From assembly GCF_001663375.1 (NCBI RefSeq), contig NZ_LCTF01000003.1:1-64000 (forward strand): a stretch of DNA of 64,000 bases, read 5' to 3'. Of the stretch, positions 51,779 through 61,080 are shown piece after piece (position 1 is the stretch's first letter; the number at the start of each line of letters is the position of its first letter). The notes beneath the pieces are model-generated. The model searched no databases. It saw nothing but the letters and a program-made list of their open reading frames with translations, and was not told the DNA's origin. The stretch comes from Caldivirga sp. MU80 (GTDB lineage Archaea; Thermoproteota; Thermoprotei; Thermoproteales; Thermocladiaceae). The position numbers and the translations under genes were made by a program.

Positions 51779-53683
51779 ATGGTGAAAGTGGGTGATAAAC
51801 TAATGAATCATGAGATAGACGATGTTGACTATGTGCTCCACAGTAGTATGAGCTATGAAATGTACCAAAGGTTAATGAGGATAAGAAACCACGATCTCCA
51901 TAAATTCATAGCCTGGGTTACAGATCTCTGTAAGCCTTCCTCCGTATTTATATCCACAGGTAGTCCTGAGGATCTAGAGTACATTAGGAGGAGAGCTATA
52001 GAAACAGGCGAGGAAATACCTCTCAAAACTCCTGGGCATACTGTCCATTTTGATAGCCCTTTTGATCAGGCAAGGGCCCGTGAAGACACAGCAATACTAC
52101 TACCGGGTAGTCAAAGGTTGCCGTTCATAAGGACAAAGGATCGTGATGAAGGTCTCAGGGAAATGTTTTCATTACTCAGCGGTGTAATGAAGGGTAAGGA
52201 GATGTTGGTTGGCTTTTACTCACTTGGCCCAAAGGGTTCACCCTTCAGTATATTGGCAGTTCAAGTAACGGACTCTTATTATGTAATGCATAGCGAGAAC
52301 ATTCTGTATAGACCTGCCTATGATGAGTTTGTTAGGCAAGGTGAGAGGGTTAGATTTCTAAGGTTTATTCACTCCCAGGGGGAATTAAATGAGATGGGGC
52401 AAAGTAGGAACATTAAGCAGAGGAGGATATACATAGACCTACCTGGTGAAACAGTATACTCTGTGAATACGCAGTATGGCGGCAACAGCATAGGTTTGAA
52501 GAAGTTAGCGCTTAGGCTAACGATTAAGAGGGCTATGGAGGAGGGTTGGCTTAGCGAGCACATGTTCATAATAGGTGTTGAGGGCCCTGGAGGCAGAGCT
52601 ACGTACTTCACAGGCGCATTCCCATCCATGTCTGGTAAGACCTCCACAGCAATGCTTGGTAGATTAATAGGTGATGACTTGGCATTCTTAAGGAATATCA
52701 ATGGTGAGGTCAGGGCCGTGAATCCTGAGGCTGGGGTTTTCGGCATAATCGAAGGTATCAACCTAATTGATGACCCATTAATCTATGAGGTCCTTACGAA
52801 ACCCGGCGAGGTCATATTCTCGAATGTCCTAATTACCGAGGACGGTGACGTTTACTGGAATGGTAAGGGGGAACCCGTGCCTGAGAGGGGTATCAACTAC
52901 ACGGGTAAGTGGTGGAAAGGTAAGACTGACGATAAGGGTAATCCAATACCGCCATCTCACCCCAATGCCAGGTTCACGGTATCACTGAAGGCCTTCAGGA
53001 ACCTGGATCCTAGGTATGACGATCCCAATGGAGTAGTAGTTGGTGGTTTAATATTTGGCGGTAGGGATCCAGATACTTGGGTGCCTGTCTTTGAATCCTT
53101 TAATTGGGACCATGGTGTAGTGACCATAGCGGCATCCATAGAGTCGGAGAGGACAGCTGCAGTAATAGGTAAGACTGGGGAAAGGGAGTTTAACCCAATG
53201 GCTAACCTAGACTTCCTTTCAGTTGACCTAGGCATTTATATAACTAATTACCTAAAGTTTGGCGAAAACTTGAAGAATCCGCCGAGGATATTTGGTGTTA
53301 ATTACTTCCTTAGGGATGAGCAGGGCAGATTCTTAAATAGTAAGGAGGATAAGAGGGTTTGGCTCCAGTGGATGGAGAGGAGGATACATAATGAGGTTGG
53401 TGCCGTAAAAACGCCGATAGGTTATGTGCCGAGGTACGAGGACTTGAGGAGGCTATTCCATAATGTTCTCGGTAGGGATTATGGGCTTGAGGATTACAAT
53501 AGGCAATTCGCGATAAGGGTTGGGAGGCTCCTTAATAAGATAGAGAGGGTATGGAAGATATACTCAGAGGTGTCAACAACGCCGAGAAAATTATTTGAGG
53601 TACTTGAGGAGCAGAGACAAAGGCTAATTGAGGCAGGGAGACTATATGGTGATCCAATACCACCATTAAAATTTGAGTACTAG
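51779..53683 (+). CDS. pckG: Phosphoenolpyruvate carboxykinase, GTP type
   Basis: Interconverts oxaloacetate + GTP and PEP + CO2 + GDP; gluconeogenic. The 634 residues show the P-loop FPSMSGKTSTAML (kinase-1a; in most homologues FPSACGKT, so the reactive Cys is Ser here), the metal/substrate region IGVEGPGGRATYFTGAF, GDDLAFL and later GVVVGGLIFGGRDPDTWVPVFESFNWDHGVV. Codon use seems less restricted than in neighbours, with more AT-rich third positions, but no proof of transfer. Confidence 0.92.
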   Translation: MVKVGDKLMNHEIDDVDYVLHSSMSYEMYQRLMRIRNHDLHKFIAWVTDLCKPSSVFISTGSPEDLEYIRRRAIETGEEIPLKTPGHTVHFDSPFDQARAREDTAILLPGSQRLPFIRTKDRDEGLREMFSLLSGVMKGKEMLVGFYSLGPKGSPFSILAVQVTDSYYVMHSENILYRPAYDEFVRQGERVRFLRFIHSQGELNEMGQSRNIKQRRIYIDLPGETVYSVNTQYGGNSIGLKKLALRLTIKRAMEEGWLSEHMFIIGVEGPGGRATYFTGAFPSMSGKTSTAMLGRLIGDDLAFLRNINGEVRAVNPEAGVFGIIEGINLIDDPLIYEVLTKPGEVIFSNVLITEDGDVYWNGKGEPVPERGINYTGKWWKGKTDDKGNPIPPSHPNARFTVSLKAFRNLDPRYDDPNGVVVGGLIFGGRDPDTWVPVFESFNWDHGVVTIAASIESERTAAVIGKTGEREFNPMANLDFLSVDLGIYITNYLKFGENLKNPPRIFGVNYFLRDEQGRFLNSKEDKRVWLQWMERRIHNEVGAVKTPIGYVPRYEDLRRLFHNVLGRDYGLEDYNRQFAIRVGRLLNKIERVWKIYSEVSTTPRKLFEVLEEQRQRLIEAGRLYGDPIPPLKFEY

Positions 53684-53736
53684 GTGCCAATGCGTAATCA
53701 ATGCGATCCTAACTCAGCATCACCGGTATGTATATG

Positions 53737-53745
53737 CTTATAAAG
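53737..53745 (+). promoter_or_regulatory. TATA-like box of the MBL hydrolase gene
   Basis: CTTATAAAG is centred 27 nt before the GTG at 53768, supporting that start and a leaderless transcript. Confidence 0.55.
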
Positions 53746-53767
53746 CATTAATAGGCACCTAGATGCT

Positions 53768-54457
53768 GTGGTTAAGTGGGTGAGGTTAGTAGTCATCAAT
53801 GATAATGAACCCAACCCACCACTATTAAGCGATTGGGGATGGAGTGTTTACGTAGAGACTGAGAGGTGGTCAATACTCTATGATGCAGATACAGAGCCTA
53901 GGGTTATTGAGAATAATGCAGCATCTTTAGGTATCGACTTGAGTAAAGTCAATGTGGCTTTCCTCAGCCACTACCATGCAGACCATTACGGTGGCTTTAA
54001 GTATGTGGGCGAGGTTAAGAGGGGGTTAATGGTTTATGTACCTGAGGATGACGAGGTGTTGAGGGGCTGGGGTCTAACACCCATTACAACGGTAAAGCCC
54101 ACGGAAATACTAAGGGATGCAGGCACAACAGGCGTTATGAGAGGTATGGGTGTTAATGAGCATGCCCTTGCCATTAGGCTTAATAACCATGGTATGGTTT
54201 TGATTGTTGGGTGTTCACATCCCGGTATTGATAACATTGCGAGGAGAGTTCATGAGCTGTACGGTGAGGTTTACCTAGTCATTGGTGGTTTTCATAATCC
54301 ATCAAAGCATCAACTTGATATCACCGCAAATTACTCAAGGTATGTTTGTCCAGCTCATTGTTCAGGAAGGGAAGCTAGGCAATATGTAGCATCAAGATAC
54401 CCCGATAAGTATTGTGAAGTTAAGACAGGAACTAGATTGAACCTGCCGCTCATCTGA
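53768..54457 (+). CDS. Metallo-beta-lactamase-fold hydrolase
   Basis: A 229-residue MBL-fold protein with the metal motif LSHYHADHYGG and later ligands in VGCSHPGIDNI, GGFHNP and VCPAHCSGREA. This pattern (HxHxDH then a distant GCSHPG) belongs to the archaeal group annotated as beta-lactamase-like or methylpterin-binding-type MBL proteins. The substrate is unknown. The first codon is GTG 53768; GTG 53780 is a possible alternative. Confidence 0.8.
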   Translation: MVKWVRLVVINDNEPNPPLLSDWGWSVYVETERWSILYDADTEPRVIENNAASLGIDLSKVNVAFLSHYHADHYGGFKYVGEVKRGLMVYVPEDDEVLRGWGLTPITTVKPTEILRDAGTTGVMRGMGVNEHALAIRLNNHGMVLIVGCSHPGIDNIARRVHELYGEVYLVIGGFHNPSKHQLDITANYSRYVCPAHCSGREARQYVASRYPDKYCEVKTGTRLNLPLI

Positions 54458-54573
54458 TTTAATTAATGGAAATCCTAGGAGATCCTCCATAGTATAAAAG
54501 TCAGCTTAATGATTCAACGTAATTCTCACCATAAACTCACTACGTAGGTAACAATTTGGAGCACAAAAGTACA

Positions 54574-54661
54574 TGGTGCGGGGGGTGGGATTTGAACCCA
54601 CGCAGGCCTACGCCAACGGGACCTCAACCCGCCCCCTTTGACCAAGCTCGGGCACCCCCGC
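54574..54661 (-). tRNA. tRNA-Leu, anticodon GAG
   Basis: An 88-nt class II tRNA on the minus strand with encoded CCA and no intron. The anticodon loop TTGAGGT gives GAG. The acceptor, D, variable and T arms are the same as in tRNA-Leu(TAA) at 9.3 kb apart from one D-arm base. A TATA-like CCTTATAAGCCC is about 30 nt upstream (54688-54698). Confidence 0.95.
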
Positions 54662-54861
54662 TTGAGTGGGCATATTACTTTGAGGGCTTATAAGGCTTCC
54701 CTCACAAACTACATGAACAACTTAAGTTGGTTTAAACCTTGTTCCTTGGGCTGGTATGAACCCTTTAAGGGTTGGTCCATTAGTTAAACCTTAGCTGCCC
54801 TATGATAATCTCTACGAACACGCTGAAACAGCTAACTCTCCGCAATAGGGGAGGTGGGTAA

Positions 54862-55266
54862 CTACTCCGGTTGTAGGTTTATCCCATACGCTCTAAGCAA
54901 CCTGTCCACCTCCTTCAGTGTCCCCGCCTCCTCCGCCAGCCTAAGGGTTAGTGGTATGTTTAGGTTCCCTAGGTTAAAGTTACTCAGTAGCCTGGTGTAC
55001 TCCTCCCTATTCAGGGGTATTGAGGCTACGTAGTCCTCTAGGCTTATGTGTGGGAGTCCACCCACGTAGATTGCCCTATTCGAGAACCCAACAACCCCCA
55101 CCTTAAAGACACCGATATCTTCAGGTACCTTATCCACGTCGTCCACGTGAACAGCCACGTCATCGATTGCCGTAATTCCCTTAACCCTCCTCAGCATTGA
55201 TAATGGACCGCAAACCACCTCAATGATGCTCCTCAAGTCCCAGTAAACCTCATCGCAGGTTGACAT
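54862..55266 (-). CDS. Hypothetical protein following adenosine-specific kinase
   Basis: A 134-residue acidic soluble protein. The first half looks alpha/beta (VKGITAIDDVAVHVDDVDKV, FKVGVVGFSNRAIYVGGLPHISLEDYVASIP), the second half helical with many Leu and Glu. No family is recognised. It starts 6 nt after the kinase gene and is probably translated with it. Confidence 0.6.
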   Translation of the reverse strand: MSTCDEVYWDLRSIIEVVCGPLSMLRRVKGITAIDDVAVHVDDVDKVPEDIGVFKVGVVGFSNRAIYVGGLPHISLEDYVASIPLNREEYTRLLSNFNLGNLNIPLTLRLAEEAGTLKEVDRLLRAYGINLQPE

Positions 55267-55272
55267 GTTTAC

Positions 55273-55770
55273 TTAAAGCGATACCTTGTAGCCGAACTTC
55301 CTCACAATCTCCTTACGCTCCTTAGCGTCCTCAGGCCCCTCGACGCCTAGGGGTGAGTGCCCGTCAACGACCCCAATCACACCCCTACGTTCTGGGGCTA
55401 TCTCAGCCACTATTATGGAGAGTGGGTTACCGGTGGCGGCCAGTATCCTGGTGACCTCCCTTACGTTCTTAATGGCGTTTAGGACGTTTATGGGGTAGGC
55501 GTTCCTTATGAATATGACGAAGACGTGGCCTGCAGCTATTTTTGAGCATAGGTCTATTGCAGCGTTCCTGAGCTCCTCATCATTGCCCTCATGCCTAATA
55601 AGCCTCTTCCCACTGGCCTCACAGAACGCTAACCCAAACTTAATCCCCGGTACTGATGTGACTAGGGCTTCGTAAAGATCCTCAACCGTCATTATGAAGT
55701 GGGAGTACCCTATTATCACGTTTGAGTTGGGTGGGTACTTAACATCCACAACCTCAAACCTAATGCTCAT
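55273..55770 (-). CDS. Adenosine-specific kinase family protein (DUF355)
   Basis: A 165-residue protein matching the adenosine-specific kinase family, known from a Pyrobaculum protein. Family blocks are [48 protein letters not shown] and the C-terminal [15 protein letters not shown], thought to form the nucleotide site. It may act in adenosine salvage. The next gene downstream is only 6 nt away. Confidence 0.85.
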   Translation of the reverse strand: MSIRFEVVDVKYPPNSNVIIGYSHFIMTVEDLYEALVTSVPGIKFGLAFCEASGKRLIRHEGNDEELRNAAIDLCSKIAAGHVFVIFIRNAYPINVLNAIKNVREVTRILAATGNPLSIIVAEIAPERRGVIGVVDGHSPLGVEGPEDAKERKEIVRKFGYKVSL

Positions 55771-55838
55771 AGGGGCCAGTGGGGTTGAGGGATTTAAGCA
55801 TTAGGCCCTTGCAATGCAGCCGTGCGCCAGTGTAATGG

Positions 55839-57020
55839 TCATTGCTTAGTTAGGGTTTCCTTAATTATCTTAGCGGCGTATGAGGCATCATCCTCAGTGA
55901 AGTGGGGTGAAACCAATATGCCCAAAACCCTCCTTGTGGCCTCCTCAGTGTTGGGTAATGGCTTGTATTCAATTTTCCTACCATAGAATGGGCATGACCA
56001 TGGGCAACCCTTACCATGCCCAATCATTTTAGTGAAGAGAGGCGTCTCATAAAGTGGTATCGGGTAAGCCACGGTGACTGCCTCAAGCCCCCTAGCCCTA
56101 AGCTCCTCAGCAACCCTATCCCTAGGCTTCCCAACCCTGTCTGTTAGTAGGATTTGGTATATGTGCCATGCATGCCTAACATAGGGCTTGGGCTTGGGTA
56201 AAATTAACAAGTCATTATCAAGGCTACTCAGCTCCTCCGTGAGGACCCTTGCGAAGGCCTCCTTCCTCCTAATAATCTCCTCAATCCTGAGGAGTTGGGA
56301 GTAGCCAAGTGCAGCCTGCAACTCACCCATCCTGTAATTGTAGCCAAGCTCCTCATAATAGTACTTACCGGTTTCACCATGACTCCTAAGCAGCCTAACC
56401 CTACTGGCTAATTCATCCGAGTTTGTCGATACTGCCCCACCCTCACTACTCGTTATGGTCTTAGTCGGGTAGAAGCTGAATGTACCCAGGTCACCCAGGG
56501 CACCAACCTTAACACCCCTATAGATTGCGCCAAGGGCCTGCGCAGTGTCCTCGATTAGGTATAGGTTGTGCTCCCTGGCAACCTTAATTAACCCATCCAT
56601 TTCAGCAGGCATACCGGCTAGGTGAACCACTATTATTGCCTTGGTCCTATCAGTAATCTTACCCTCAACACTGGCCGGATCGAGCCCAAGGGTTTCCAGC
56701 GAGATGTCTGCGAACACCGGTACTGCATTTGAATGGAGTACTGAGGATGCCGTGGCCAGGAACGTGAAGGCTGGTACAATGACCTCGTCACCAGGTCCAA
56801 CACCAATTGCCTTGAGGGCTAGGTGAAGGGCGGTAGTTCCGCTCGAAACTGCTAACGCATACTTAACATTCAGGTACTTGGCTAATTCACCCTCAAGCAA
56901 CTTACCATACTTGCCGTAGGGTGAAACTAAGTTACCACTCATCAGCGCATCAACCACAACCTTAGCATCGTCCTCAGTTATCCATGGCCTAAACCTGAGG
57001 ACTCTCTCACCGTTGGGCAT
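55839..57020 (-). CDS. DegT/DnrJ/EryC1-type PLP aminotransferase
   Basis: A sugar aminotransferase family protein of 393 residues. VSSGTTALHLALKAIGVGPGDEVIVPAFTF, IEDTAQALGA and SFYPTKTITSSEGGAV are the family blocks, the last including the PLP lysine. CPWSCPFY near the end is unusual with two cysteines. It most likely makes an amino sugar for cell-surface glycans. A TATA-like GCTTAAAAA is about 24 nt before the ATG at 57020. Confidence 0.88.
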   Translation of the reverse strand: MPNGERVLRFRPWITEDDAKVVVDALMSGNLVSPYGKYGKLLEGELAKYLNVKYALAVSSGTTALHLALKAIGVGPGDEVIVPAFTFLATASSVLHSNAVPVFADISLETLGLDPASVEGKITDRTKAIIVVHLAGMPAEMDGLIKVAREHNLYLIEDTAQALGAIYRGVKVGALGDLGTFSFYPTKTITSSEGGAVSTNSDELASRVRLLRSHGETGKYYYEELGYNYRMGELQAALGYSQLLRIEEIIRRKEAFARVLTEELSSLDNDLLILPKPKPYVRHAWHIYQILLTDRVGKPRDRVAEELRARGLEAVTVAYPIPLYETPLFTKMIGHGKGCPWSCPFYGRKIEYKPLPNTEEATRRVLGILVSPHFTEDDASYAAKIIKETLTKQ

Positions 57021-57129
57021 GGTTAAGGGTCTTGGGTAGGTTTTTAAGCTACAACCTAAGCCCAGTTAACAATGGGACCTTGGCGGTATTGGAAAAATAA
57101 TTATTAAGGCTCAGGTTAAGCCCATCATC

Positions 57130-58479
57130 ATGGCTAAGCTTAACTCACTATGGAGATGGCTGCCCCTGGTTGTTGTGTTGGTGGTCTTCACGCTTTACCT
57201 AGTTGCAATACAACCCCACCTCAACTCCTACACCAGTGATGAGATTTGGTACGTATCGGCGGCAAGGAACTTCATTAATGAGGTTGGGTTAGGCAGGTAC
57301 ATTGCTGGGTACGGCGTGACAGTGGCCCCATCACCACCATGCAACGTAACCAGCGCATCACCATCCATTTACTACAAGGACTACTTAATGGCATGGTACA
57401 GCAACGTAACCTACACCCAGTTAAGGAACCTACTTGATAACCCATCCTGCATAGTTAGGTTTGGGTACTATTACCCGGATAAGCAGAGCATAGTGACCTA
57501 CCTAAACATTGAGCACCCGTGGTTTGGCAAGTACTTCATGGTGCTTTCAATGCTGCTCCTGGGTGATAAGCCAGTCAGCTGGAGGGTCCCAAGCATGGTC
57601 CTATCAGTGCTGATGCTCATTCTCGTCTATTACATAGCCCTAAGGCTCAGTAACGGTAATGTTGCCTATGCATCACTGGCAGCGGTTACATTGCTAATGG
57701 ATGCGACCTTTAGGGATGTTGGGATAATAGCCCTTCTAGACATCTACGTGGGCTTCTTCACACTCTTAACGGTTTACCTATACTTCACTGGTAGGTACAC
57801 CTCATCGGCCATAGCCAGTGGCCTAGCGGTGGCTAGCAAGTACCCAGGTGCATTCACGGTTTTCTCGGGGGCTTACCTGGAGACTTATAGGAGGAATGGG
57901 ATCTGGGGGCTAGCCTACCTGGCCATAGCCTTCATAGTGTTCATCATCCCTCAACTACCCATAGTTTACCTGGTGGGTGGCATCCACAATTACATCTCTG
58001 ACGTCTTCTTCTACCTTAAGTGGTTCACTGAGCCAAGGCCGCCGGGGCCTGTTGCCTCCAATCCGCTTGACTGGTTGATAGGCATTGACTCCTTCGTCAA
58101 CAACGTAACGCCACCACTGTACGCAATGGGACTACCAGGCGCCTACCTGGTTGCCCTAGCCTACTCGGTGATGCTTATCGAACCCCACGTTAAGGGTAGG
58201 TTGTTTAATGAAGTTAACATTAATGAATTATCCATACCCGTAACCCTATTAACCATTTGGCTTGGCTTCTGGCTAATCTACTTCCTAGGGGACACAACCC
58301 TGTACAGCTACTACACCATGCAGTTCGCAGCCCTCGTACCACTAACCTTAGTCCTAGCCATGAGTAGGGCTAAGCCTAAGGCAAAGATTTGGATAATACT
58401 AGGTGCCATAGCAGGGGTAGCCTACGGAATATCAGTACAGTGGAGGATACTACACTCCCTAATCATATCAATCGCATAA
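57130..58479 (+). CDS. GT-C-type membrane glycosyltransferase (dolichyl-phosphate-mannose family)
   Basis: A 449-residue protein with about nine or more membrane segments. After the first helix, the loop SYTSDEIWYVSAARNF contains the DE pair typical of GT-C / protein-mannosyltransferase-type enzymes, followed by a long external loop with sequons. The family uses lipid-linked sugars to modify proteins or lipids. It is divergent from the DegT aminotransferase, 109 nt away, and both fit surface glycosylation. Confidence 0.75.
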   Translation: MAKLNSLWRWLPLVVVLVVFTLYLVAIQPHLNSYTSDEIWYVSAARNFINEVGLGRYIAGYGVTVAPSPPCNVTSASPSIYYKDYLMAWYSNVTYTQLRNLLDNPSCIVRFGYYYPDKQSIVTYLNIEHPWFGKYFMVLSMLLLGDKPVSWRVPSMVLSVLMLILVYYIALRLSNGNVAYASLAAVTLLMDATFRDVGIIALLDIYVGFFTLLTVYLYFTGRYTSSAIASGLAVASKYPGAFTVFSGAYLETYRRNGIWGLAYLAIAFIVFIIPQLPIVYLVGGIHNYISDVFFYLKWFTEPRPPGPVASNPLDWLIGIDSFVNNVTPPLYAMGLPGAYLVALAYSVMLIEPHVKGRLFNEVNINELSIPVTLLTIWLGFWLIYFLGDTTLYSYYTMQFAALVPLTLVLAMSRAKPKAKIWIILGAIAGVAYGISVQWRILHSLIISIA

Positions 58480-58606
58480 ACAACCTAACCTAAATTCTCA
58501 AATTATTTGAGGATTATTGAGGTCTTAGGGGTGCCCTCCTTACGTTTCTACCACTTCGATGAAGATCGCTCATCTGAATCCCTCCTAGTCCTTGTGAATA
58601 ACCATG

Positions 58607-59197
58607 TTAAAGCCCTACGTTGTCTAGGAAGTTCTTGAGTATTCTAATCCCGTATTGGGTTCCTATGCTCTCGGGGTGGAATTGAACTCCAAAGACTGGG
58701 TACTCCACGTGTTGAATACCCATTATTTCATTATCATCTTTGGAAATGGCGGTTACCATGAGTGACTCAGGTGGGTTATCCACAACGAGGCTGTGATACC
58801 TCATGCCTTCGAATTCGTCAGGTAGGCCGGTGAGTATTGGTGTTGGTTTAACCCTCCTGATTACACTTGTCTTGCCGTGCTTAATAACCTTAGCCCTCCT
58901 TATCGATGCCCCGAAGACGTGTCCTATTAACTGGTGACCTAGGCAGATGCCTAGGATGGGGACTTTGTTGCTGAAGTACCTTACAACATCCCTTGACACA
59001 CCCACATCCCTCGGGTTCGTTGGGCTACCTGGACCTGGGGATATTATTATCCTATCCGGTCTAATCCTCTCAATGGCCTTAACGCTAACCTCATCATTCC
59101 TGAAGACCAGCGGCCTACTGCCCAACTCACCAATGTACTGGGCTATGTTGTAGACGAAGGAGTCATAGTTATCTATGATCACGGTTACGTCAACCAT
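58607..59197 (-). CDS. trpG: Anthranilate synthase, glutaminase component
   Basis: A class I glutamine amidotransferase supplying ammonia to TrpE. IIDNYDSFVYNIAQYIGELG, the oxyanion motif ISPGPGSPTNP, the nucleophile LGICLGHQLIG, and the His-Glu pair in VQFHPES are present. The start at ATG 59197 is preceded by GGGTGGTGG and overlaps the trpE stop by 8 nt. Last gene of the trp operon. Confidence 0.94.
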   Translation of the reverse strand: MVDVTVIIDNYDSFVYNIAQYIGELGSRPLVFRNDEVSVKAIERIRPDRIIISPGPGSPTNPRDVGVSRDVVRYFSNKVPILGICLGHQLIGHVFGASIRRAKVIKHGKTSVIRRVKPTPILTGLPDEFEGMRYHSLVVDNPPESLMVTAISKDDNEIMGIQHVEYPVFGVQFHPESIGTQYGIRILKNFLDNVGL

Positions 59198-60455
59198 GCC
59201 CACCACCCAGGCCCATGGCAGCCTTAAGGCTGCCTAACTTATGCTCAGTCTCCATGAGCTCCAACTCGGGTTTTGAATCATACACTATGCCAGCCCCCGC
59301 CTGAATCCTAACGGTACTTCCCCTCGTGAACATGCTCCTTATGATTATTGCGAACTCCCCACCTCCACCGTGCATTATGCCCAACGCCCCAGCGTAGGGC
59401 CCCCTAGGTGAGTCCTCGTACTTGGCTATCAGCTCCATTGCCCTGGGCTTTGGGGCTCCGGTTACTGTGCCGGCTGGGAATGTGGCCACTAGGGCATCCA
59501 CAATGTCATTACCCCTGCTCAATGTCCCCTCAACCCTTGATACCAGGTGTTGGACGCTTTGATACTTCTCCACGGCGTAGAGCTCCTTAACCTTAACACT
59601 CCCGAAGACGCACACCTTACCTATATCGTTCCTGGCCAGGTCAACGAGCATCACGTGCTCCGCCCTATCCTTAATGCTTGATAGGAGCTCCTCCTCAAGC
59701 CTAATATCATCCCTCGGGTCCCTACCCCTAGGCCTAGTTCCAGCTATTGGGTGGGTCTCAACCCTCAAGCCATCAACCTTGACCAGTAGTTCGGGGCTTG
59801 TGCCTATTATGTACCTATCCTTAACCTTCATTAGGTACATGTAGGGTGATGGGTTTAGGTCGGCAAGCCTCCCGTAAAGCGTCATTAAATCCCCCCTGAA
59901 GCTATACTCCTCATACCTAGATAGGACGACTTGAAAAACCTCACCATTCTCAATATCCATTAAGGCCTTTGAAACCCAATCCATGTATTTAACCGGATCC
60001 GTGGCGCTGATTAACCCAGCCACCTCGAAACCACCTGCATCACCTAAGCCTCCCCTGGGCAGCTCACCCTTGACGTATGCCCTACCCAGGAAGTAGTCGT
60101 ATATGACCACGTTCTGAGGTATTATGAACTCTGCCTGGGGCCAATCACTCCCCTTAATTAATGCGGCTAGGTATGGTTCAATGGACGCGACTGCATCGTA
60201 GGATAAGTAGCCCACAGCCAATTCACCATCCTCAAACCTACCCAACCTCCTATAGAGGAACTTAAGCTCATCGTAAAGGTCATCACCGGCATCCAACTTT
60301 AAAACATCCCTAACACCCCAGGTAACCACCGTGTACCTAGACCTCTCCGGGAAACCTGGCCCACTCTCAAGTAGCGTCACGTAATCCTCACCCTTATCAA
60401 GCATTAACCTAGTTAACTCCCTTGGTTTGGGTAACTCGTCAAGCGGCACCTTCAC
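59190..60455 (-). CDS. trpE: Anthranilate synthase, component I
   Basis: Makes anthranilate from chorismate with TrpG. The 421 residues contain the conserved C-terminal set: NPSPYMYLMKVKDRYIIGTSPELLVKV, HPIAGTRPRGRD, ELLSSIKDRAEHVMLVDLARNDIGKV, FPAGTVTGAPKPRAMELI and IQAGAGIVYDS. The N-terminal feedback region is short, with the segment LLESG being the only part like the tryptophan-binding LLES motif. It overlaps trpF upstream by 17 nt. Confidence 0.94.
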   Translation of the reverse strand: MKVPLDELPKPRELTRLMLDKGEDYVTLLESGPGFPERSRYTVVTWGVRDVLKLDAGDDLYDELKFLYRRLGRFEDGELAVGYLSYDAVASIEPYLAALIKGSDWPQAEFIIPQNVVIYDYFLGRAYVKGELPRGGLGDAGGFEVAGLISATDPVKYMDWVSKALMDIENGEVFQVVLSRYEEYSFRGDLMTLYGRLADLNPSPYMYLMKVKDRYIIGTSPELLVKVDGLRVETHPIAGTRPRGRDPRDDIRLEEELLSSIKDRAEHVMLVDLARNDIGKVCVFGSVKVKELYAVEKYQSVQHLVSRVEGTLSRGNDIVDALVATFPAGTVTGAPKPRAMELIAKYEDSPRGPYAGALGIMHGGGGEFAIIIRSMFTRGSTVRIQAGAGIVYDSKPELELMETEHKLGSLKAAMGLGGGHG

Positions 60456-61080
60456 CCTTAACCACCCTGGCCACCTGCATCACCAGCCCCCAATCCTTAA
60501 CACCTGGCTTTGACTCAACCCCAGAGTTGACGTCAATCAGGTAAGGCCTATACTTAACGACAAGCCTAATGTTACCTGGCCCAATACCACCGGCAACGCC
60601 AGCCTTACCCAGGCCAGCGATCTTCGTTATAATGCTTAGTGGTATCTTTAACCCATGCTCAAAGACCATATAACCGACCTTGGGTGCGTCAACCAGCACG
60701 TACTCAACGTTGCCTAACGTTAGGTATGTCTTAACGGTTTCAATGACCTGTGAATCATTAGTGTACTCCACGACGGGCGCCACGTTAACATTGCCGTATT
60801 CACTGGTTATGAGGTCGGCATTGATTGGCCCGTGGAATTGGAGCACTGGGAAGCCTGCCTTAGCCGCCAGGTTCATTGCCTCACCTAGGCTAAGGCCCTT
60901 AATCACCGCCACTGGTCTAGCCCTCGAGAGTGATCCAGCCATGTCGATGGCGTCTCTAAGATTAACTAACCTGGGGGTTGGGGTGTCTGAGTGGATTATG
61001 AAGCCTGCGTAGTCAGCGTACTTATCGATGAACTCCACGTCAATCCTCCTGGTTAGGCCACACACCTTAAGCAGAACCAC
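60439..61080 (-). CDS. trpF: Phosphoribosylanthranilate isomerase
   Basis: A TIM-barrel isomerase of 213 residues. The N-terminal LKVCGLTR has the catalytic Cys. VLQFHGP, VLVDAPKVGYM and GGIGPGNIRLVVK, followed by LIDVNSGVESKPGVKD, with a catalytic Asp, are typical. GTG start at 61080; it overlaps trpD by 14 nt and trpE by 17 nt. Confidence 0.93.
   Translation of the reverse strand: MVLLKVCGLTRRIDVEFIDKYADYAGFIIHSDTPTPRLVNLRDAIDMAGSLSRARPVAVIKGLSLGEAMNLAAKAGFPVLQFHGPINADLITSEYGNVNVAPVVEYTNDSQVIETVKTYLTLGNVEYVLVDAPKVGYMVFEHGLKIPLSIITKIAGLGKAGVAGGIGPGNIRLVVKYRPYLIDVNSGVESKPGVKDWGLVMQVARVVKGEGAA

Noticed and set aside
54802-54826. ATGATAA followed 14 nt later by CTGA
   Set aside because: The box C has a mismatch and only half of a C/D structure is present.
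58545-58580. CGATGA, 11-12 nt, CTGA in the gap between the GT-C gene and trpG
   Set aside because: Looks like a C'/D half, but no box C or D' can be found upstream.
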